Of a DNA stretch of 64,000 nucleotides, positions 58,477 through 64,000 are shown one piece after another; position 1 is the first letter of the stretch, and every line of letters starts with the position of its first letter. The stretch spans positions 65,761,065 to 65,825,064 of the forward strand of contig NC_052360.1 in NCBI RefSeq assembly GCF_009727055.1, written 5' to 3'. The DNA is from Benincasa hispida (Eukaryota > Streptophyta > Magnoliopsida > Cucurbitales > Cucurbitaceae). The notes under the pieces are model-generated. The model was not told the DNA's origin and did no database searches. It worked only from the letters and a program-made list of their open reading frames with translations. The position numbers and the translations under genes were made by a program.

Positions 58477-59812
58477 TGTTGGGATTAGTGTCTTAATTCT
58501 CCCAGAGTCTCGTAATTTGTAAACTGTACACATTATTATGAATAAAATAAGAGTTATTTTATTTGGCATTTACTCATATCCAATAAATAAAGCTCCATGG
58601 TTATGGTATGTAAACTTAAACATGTATATGAGATATACAAGTGGATCTTGCCTTAAGTGATAACCTAAAAAGGTATGTAATATAAGGATTAAGGAGGGGT
58701 ACCTGATCTTAATGACACTACGGATACGGCCCGCTTTGTAGAGGTTTACAAGTATTGTGAACTACTACAAATGGTAGATCCTGACCATTCATGTGGAGTC
58801 ATGCGAGCGGGGGTGTCCTATACAAAGAGTTTGTATAAAACCAAACCACGAGATGATTCGTCTTTTTATATAACGTCGTTGATACTTGAGACTTACATCT
58901 CACCTAAACGACCATAGGTGACATGACCTTAATCCTGAGTGTTTTGAGAACTCCTACCTTTGAGGGCGATCCTTTGATTAGTATGGGTGAGAGTTCCCAG
59001 ATTGTCAACTCAACATGCCTACTTTTTTGAGGATTTGTTTAATTTGGGAGCTGGAAACTCAGTTACACAAGATGGAATTCACTCCTTCCCCAAAGCAGGG
59101 GTAAGTAGATAGATTACTCCCTTAAAGGCTGATTCTGAGTCTTGAACATAGTGGCCATAGCTTCTCTTTGGAAGAGAGGACTCAGTCATAGTAGAACTAT
59201 GACTTATGTTCATTAAAGGGATCAGTGATACTTAAGGAGTTAGATGTAACTACATGAGCATAACGATTATTGGCCCAACTGTACTTACAAGCAATCTGTG
59301 AAGGATTATCGCACTGTTGATTGGTTGATATGGACACAAAATATATCTGTAGTAAAGAAAGTTCAGTTGTCAGTCTTTAATGGAGTGCCTGGCAGTTAAC
59401 GGATGGTGGATCCCGTGATTAAAGAGTTTAGTCAGTTATTCACGTATCGTTGGAGCTTCAAGCTATAGGTCCATAAGGCCCCTTGGTAGCTTAATGGATT
59501 CAAGTTGAGAATCGGTTCTTGGTGTTGATTTGAAATGTTTAAATTGACAAGAGGAAATTTGATTATATATGATATGATCGGTGTGATGTATGAGATACAT
59601 CAAGTGGAGGATTAATGTAAATGAGATTTATATTAAGTACCATGAAATAGAAAAAGAACTATGGTTTATATGTTTCATGAAATGAAATATTAAAACTATA
59701 GGTTATAAATATAATATGGTAAGTTGGTTATCATATATATTTATAATGATATTAATTATTGGATAATTATATCTTTTTCTCTTATAACCAATTGAGTGGG
59801 AGGTTATTGGAT
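58477..59812 (+). repeat. Long LTR, plus orientation, truncated at its 3' end
   Basis: Starts TGTTGGGATTAGTGTC and runs through 'ggatacggcccgctttgta', 'gaattcactccttcccc', 'gttaacggatggtgg' and 'ggtccataaggcc', ending near 59812, where an oppositely oriented copy begins. Confidence 0.8.
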
Positions 59813-60081
59813 AAAGAACCACAACCTTATCCATATGCTACAGACTATTTAGGTTATCATTTAAACATGATCTACCTGTATGTCTCCACATACATGTTTA
59901 AGTTACAATGATGATCTTGGATGTTAGTTTATTGGTTTGTGGTTAATGCAACTAAAATATCACATATTTCATAGACAAAGTGAATAAAATATCAAATATT
60001 ATTAATCACATACAAGTTTGTTCATACATGGTTTACAAACTATAGGATCCTACGAGATTTAGGGCATCAACCCCAACAGTT
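59813..60081 (-). repeat. 5' tip of a long LTR, reverse orientation
   Basis: On the minus strand it starts TGTTGGGGTTGATGCCC at about 60080 and continues to the 'gtggagacatacaggtagatc' block. Most like the copy at 24507-26146. Confidence 0.8.
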
Positions 60082-62964
60082 GCTACATGATGGAATGAGT
60101 GGCAACACAAGGAGTAAGCCCATGATCTTCATCTTCTTTATAGGGATGTTCAGTATCTTACAAGTCATCAACAACAACATTGATAGATTACATAACATTT
60201 CAAGTTCACTTGTTAAAGACACGAAAGGCACGATTGTTAGACGAGTACCCAAGAAAGATGCCTTCGTCAGCTTTGGTATTCGATTTCTTTCTAGAATCTT
60301 AATCTGAAAGTATATAGTAAGGCTTCCAAACACATGAAAATACTTAATATTTAGCTTGTAACCTTTTCAAATTTTATAGTTTGTGCTTAGTGTCAAACCG
60401 AATAGAGATTCGATTGTGAATATGAAAAGTTGTATTCAAGGCTTCACCTCGAAATGTAGAGGCACATGTTTTGCATGCAACATAGTTTTTGCCATACTGA
60501 AGGGTGTGATTCTTCCTTTCAACAAAACCATTATGTTAAGGGGTTATATAGGAGAAGAGAACTCATGTTGAATGCCTTCTAAGTTACAAAAGGTTTCAAA
60601 TTGAGTGTTTTCGATTTCTTTACCATGATCAGTCCTGATCCTCACAAGTTGTGCCTATTGTTCCATATGAAGTTCGAGAAATAGCATCTGATAGACTTGA
60701 AAAGTGTCTTACTTTTCTCTGATAAAGCATACCCATGTGAACTGAGAGAAGTCATCAATGCAGAAAAAAAATATATCGTACTTTCCTAAGTTTTCCACCT
60801 GCATCGGCCCATCAAATCCATGTGAAGTAACTCCAATACTCGGTTGGTAGTATGAACGAGAACTTTCTTATGGGCAACTCTGCCTTGTCTTCCGGCTTGA
60901 CAATCACCACATACAACATCTCTGTCTCCAGATAAGAAGGGAATCTCGAGAACAGTATTCTCAAACACAACCCTCTTGATAGGGCGGAGATTAAAATATC
61001 ATAACCACTTATGCCAAAGATTAACATTATTGTTTCGAGTTGTGTGACAAACATCATAACAAACATTAGGAGTTTAAAGATAACAGTTATCAGATGAATC
61101 ATACCTGACATGATAGTCACGTTTTCTACATTGGTCACAAGATAATTTTCTTTGGAAAAATTTACTAAATGACCCTCATCACATAATTGACTTATGTTGA
61201 TCAAATTTGCAGTCAATCCTTCAACAAAAATAACATTTTCTAGGGGGAGAAGTCTCGGATACGATAATTGACCTTTATTGAGAACTTTTTATGTTGCTCC
61301 AACTCTAAAAGTAACATGATCAGAACCACAGGGTTGAATATTTTTAATATAAGACTTCACACCTGTCATGTGATGTGAGCATCCACTGTCAAAGTTCTAG
61401 TTCTCTTTTGATGAGGCATAGAGAGAGGTGAAGGTAACATGACATTTATCATCAGTTTAGGAGGATCCCTTTTCATCCTCCACTCCATTTTAGATTTCTA
61501 GACATATCTTCCTTGGGTAGGAAACCTGGGATAATTTCACCATAGCATATCATTCATTCTTCTTGTTAATTGATAACAGTACAGTCAAATATGACCTTCC
61601 TTCCCACAATAGTGCCAAATCCACTTCCTTTTTATTAACGAATTTCGAGGGACTAATGTTCCTTCGCTTACTTTAGACATTGAATCAAATATCACAGTAT
61701 CTTTGGCAGGAACAAACCCTTCAAAGTAGGAGGATTCTCCTTTGTAGAAATGGTTCCCAGACTTGCTTAATCTGATGTCTTGTTTATCCGAGACCTTCTT
61801 TCCTGATGATAGAATTTTGTTGAGATCATCTGTGCCAGAGTTGAGCATCCAAACAGATTTAGACATAGTTTCAAGGTCATCCTTGATGACATGTGACTCT
61901 TTTTTTAGGTCAGATATGGTGCTTAGTAGACAACAGTTGTCTTCAATCAGATTCGTAATTATGTTCTTTTAAATAGCCAAAGCCTCTGAGTCTTCAATCC
62001 ACATCTAATAAACTTCCTCATAGGACAATTTTCCACGAGAAATAGTAGCTTTGTCAGACTGGGATCTTGAAGCAGAATAATCAAGACGTGATGTCTTACA
62101 GTCTTTAAAACAGATAAGAGAGAGACTTCCCATAAGAGCACGCACGTCATCATCTAACTCACTGCCAGAGTCTATTTCCACATCAGAGAAGGTAGTTGAG
62201 AAGACCTTTTTCTGCCTTCTAAGAAAGTTAGAACATTCAGCTTGAAAATGCTCAAAACCTTCATATTCACGACATCTGAAGTTCCTTTTGCAAGGATCTT
62301 AACCACCACTGCCTCTTTTGTTGCATTCATTCTTTTTAACAAATTGATTTCCCTGTCTTGAACATTGTTATTATTGTTGTTATTCATGTCTTTGTCATGA
62401 GGTAGAACATAGGGACCACGAGTGGCTGGGTGTTTATCCCATCGTCTGAGAGCTTTCCCAAATTGTTTAGCCAAGGGAGATATAGATTCTGCTAGATTCT
62501 CATCAGACTCTTTGACTTTTCTTGACAATTCACCATCATTCATCGGGGATTTCAAGGCTATTCATTTGGCCTTTCTTTTTGGTTTTTCATCAAGGGTCAT
62601 TTCAAACATTCAAGGAGAACTGAATAATTCATTAATTTTCATGGTATCAATATATTGTGCCTCTTCAATAGCAGTAACCTTCATATCGAATCTTTCAAGT
62701 AATGATCGTAACACTTTACGAACCAGTTTCTCTTCTGAAATTTTTTCTCCAAGGCCAAAAACTTCATTAGCAATATAAAGGGGTTGCATATTAAACTCCG
62801 CAATACTATCATTATCATGCATTTTAAGCAATTCGAATTGGGTGGTCAAGAGTTGCAACCTTGACATCTTTACTTTCGAGAATTCCTTCATGTGTCACTG
62901 CAAGGATCTCTCATGTTTCTTTAGTAGTAACACATGTGTTGATTAACCTGAAGATATTTTTTAA
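60082..62964 (-). pseudogene. Copia element B: gag, zinc knuckles, GAG-pre-integrase, integrase (broken)
   Basis: From right to left on the minus strand: gag (62891-62610: LVRKVLRSLLERFDMKVTAI, then EEAQYIDTMKINELF), a Lys/Arg-rich stretch, and a knuckle at about 62285-62235 (CRECEGFEHFQAECSNFL). A coiled-coil-like acidic stretch and a second His/Cys motif (WHYCGKEGHI) follow at about 61600. Next are GAG-pre-integrase pieces (LINISQLCDEGHLVNFSKEN, 61216-61100) and the zinc-module end with integrase start (VVCGDCQAGRQ ... ELLHMDLMG) at 60910-60800. The rest of integrase is broken by stops down to 60082. No RT is present. Confidence 0.8.
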
Positions 62965-63507
62965 GGGAATTTGAATACTCGTAGTGGAATCAATTGAATG
63001 CATCGGTCTCCAATTTTCATTTTACAAAACAATAGAAATTCAAAGATGAAACAAAACCTAAACATACTTCTAATGTGCAATTAGAGAGAAGAAGAGATTA
63101 AAAGATACATATCCTTGAAGATTTATATCTTCACATTTCCTCTCCATATCATGAACATCTCCTAAACCTGCTACCATAAACACCACGTACAAAACGAAGA
63201 GGACACCACCACGAAGTCTTCCTCGTTATGATTAAGGACGAGAATCATGCAGAGTTTGTGGGTTTGCACTCAATTTTGGTAGAAAATGATAGGAGAATCA
63301 TTTGAGAGAAAATCCTTCAGGGAATCATAAGAGAACCTGGAGAGGGAGAGAGATCAATAAGGAGAAAGATCAAAGATTCCACCTTTTCCACTTCTATATG
63401 TTAGTTAATGAGAGAATAATGTGGGGAAGGGGAAAAGGTTACCAAATAACTCCCTTTAATTAAACAAAATTTATTTTTCTTTAATTAATTTAATAAAAAC
63501 CATATAT
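62965..63507 (-). repeat. 3' part of an LTR, reverse orientation
   Basis: On the minus strand this reads like the 3' end of a copia LTR (AT-rich, then CT-rich leader-like, '...aaaatggaaattggagaccgatgcattc'). It joins element B's gag at about 62965, removing its N-terminus. Boundaries are approximate. Confidence 0.5.
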
Positions 63508-64000
63508 CATTGGGCAATATGTCCTAACTCGTAGTTTGTAAACTCTAAACATATTCTATTTACAATAAAGTTATTATTGAGATTTATTCAATGAAGTTGT
63601 TATTGAACATGTAAATTGCATTTATAGATTCCTAAATCCAATAAACTAACGAACCCAGGTCTATAACATGAATACTTAAACTTTATGTAGAGACATAAAA
63701 GTGAATCAAGTTTAAGTATACAGCCAAAACGGTCTATAAGTATAAAGATAGAGTTGGATACTTTATCTTGGAGACACTATGGATGTGACCCGCTATGTAT
63801 ATTGATACAAACGAAGTGATCCCAAAGTCGTTTATGTGGAGACATGTGAGTAAGAGGATGTTTGCATAAGACCGGACAAGGAAATAATCACTTTTCTTTA
63901 TAAGGTCGTTTACTGTTAAAGCTGACTATTTCAAGTCGATGACCTAAGGTAACTCAATATCATTCTTGAGCTAACTATGAACTCCTGTTTATTCATGATT
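63508..64000 (+). repeat. 5' part of a long LTR, plus orientation (runs off the window)
   Basis: Starts with a degenerate tip (cattgggcaatatgtcctaa) and continues through 'atgtagagacataaaa', 'ggatgtgacccgc' and 'gatgacctaaggtaactc', blocks of the long-LTR family. The right end is outside the window. Confidence 0.75.

Overview
The window is plant nuclear DNA: AT-rich, with intron-containing nuclear gene structure, two recognisable plant genes, and a background that is mostly nested LTR retrotransposons and small inverted-repeat elements. The copia polyprotein style and the long (about 1.8-2.0 kb) LTR family look most like what I know from cucurbit genomes. That placement is recall, not proof. 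Only two genes appear intact: an intronless GT47 (MUR3/XLT2-like) xyloglucan galactosyltransferase at 31956-33533 (+), and a seven-exon selenium-binding protein (SBP1 / methanethiol oxidase family) at 38703-42090 (-). They are convergent, 5.2 kb apart, and have no obvious functional link.

Layout. 1-7534: a decayed plus-strand Ty1/copia element (end of 5' LTR, PBS, long leader with an unusual CGATCG-rich array, deleted gag, broken pol, internally deleted 3' LTR). 7535-8539: minus-oriented LTR fragments nested in each other. 8540-17968: a second copia element of the same family with broken gag and pol, split by a solo LTR at 12306-14346 with matching 5-bp target duplications; element 1 preserves the empty site. 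17969-20330: another LTR fragment, split by an unrelated 1.5-kb solo LTR (18192-19692). 20331-23264: AT-rich DNA with a MITE-like element and a long foldback. 23265-30096: a minus-strand copia element of another family with both short LTRs and a near-matching target duplication; the core of its reverse transcriptase is replaced by a solo LTR. 30097-38702: gene space with the GT47 gene, MITE debris, and remnants of small LTR elements. 38703-42090: SBP gene. 42091-48060: AT-rich intergenic DNA with a TIR element carrying purine-rich tandem repeats, a MITE pair and a strong 435-bp foldback. 48060-64000: two decayed minus-strand copia elements (gag, zinc knuckle, GAG-pre-integrase, integrase pieces) split by several solo or partial copies of the long LTR in both orientations.

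Two things stand out. First, positions 49941-49978 are exactly two head-to-head copies of the 19-bp Tn5 mosaic end, i.e. the Nextera mate-pair junction adapter, sitting inside an LTR where sister copies carry a short native stretch. This is almost certainly an assembly artefact, not biology. Second, at least fifteen pieces of one long-LTR family lie in both orientations, several with recognisable 5-bp target duplications, so insertion order can be read from the sequence. I found no CRISPR array, rRNA or convincing tRNA gene, and no coherent new gene system. The best candidates for new description are the palindromic CGATCG array in the copia leader, the foldback elements, and a Val/Asn/Asp-rich degenerate reading region broken by two solo LTRs.
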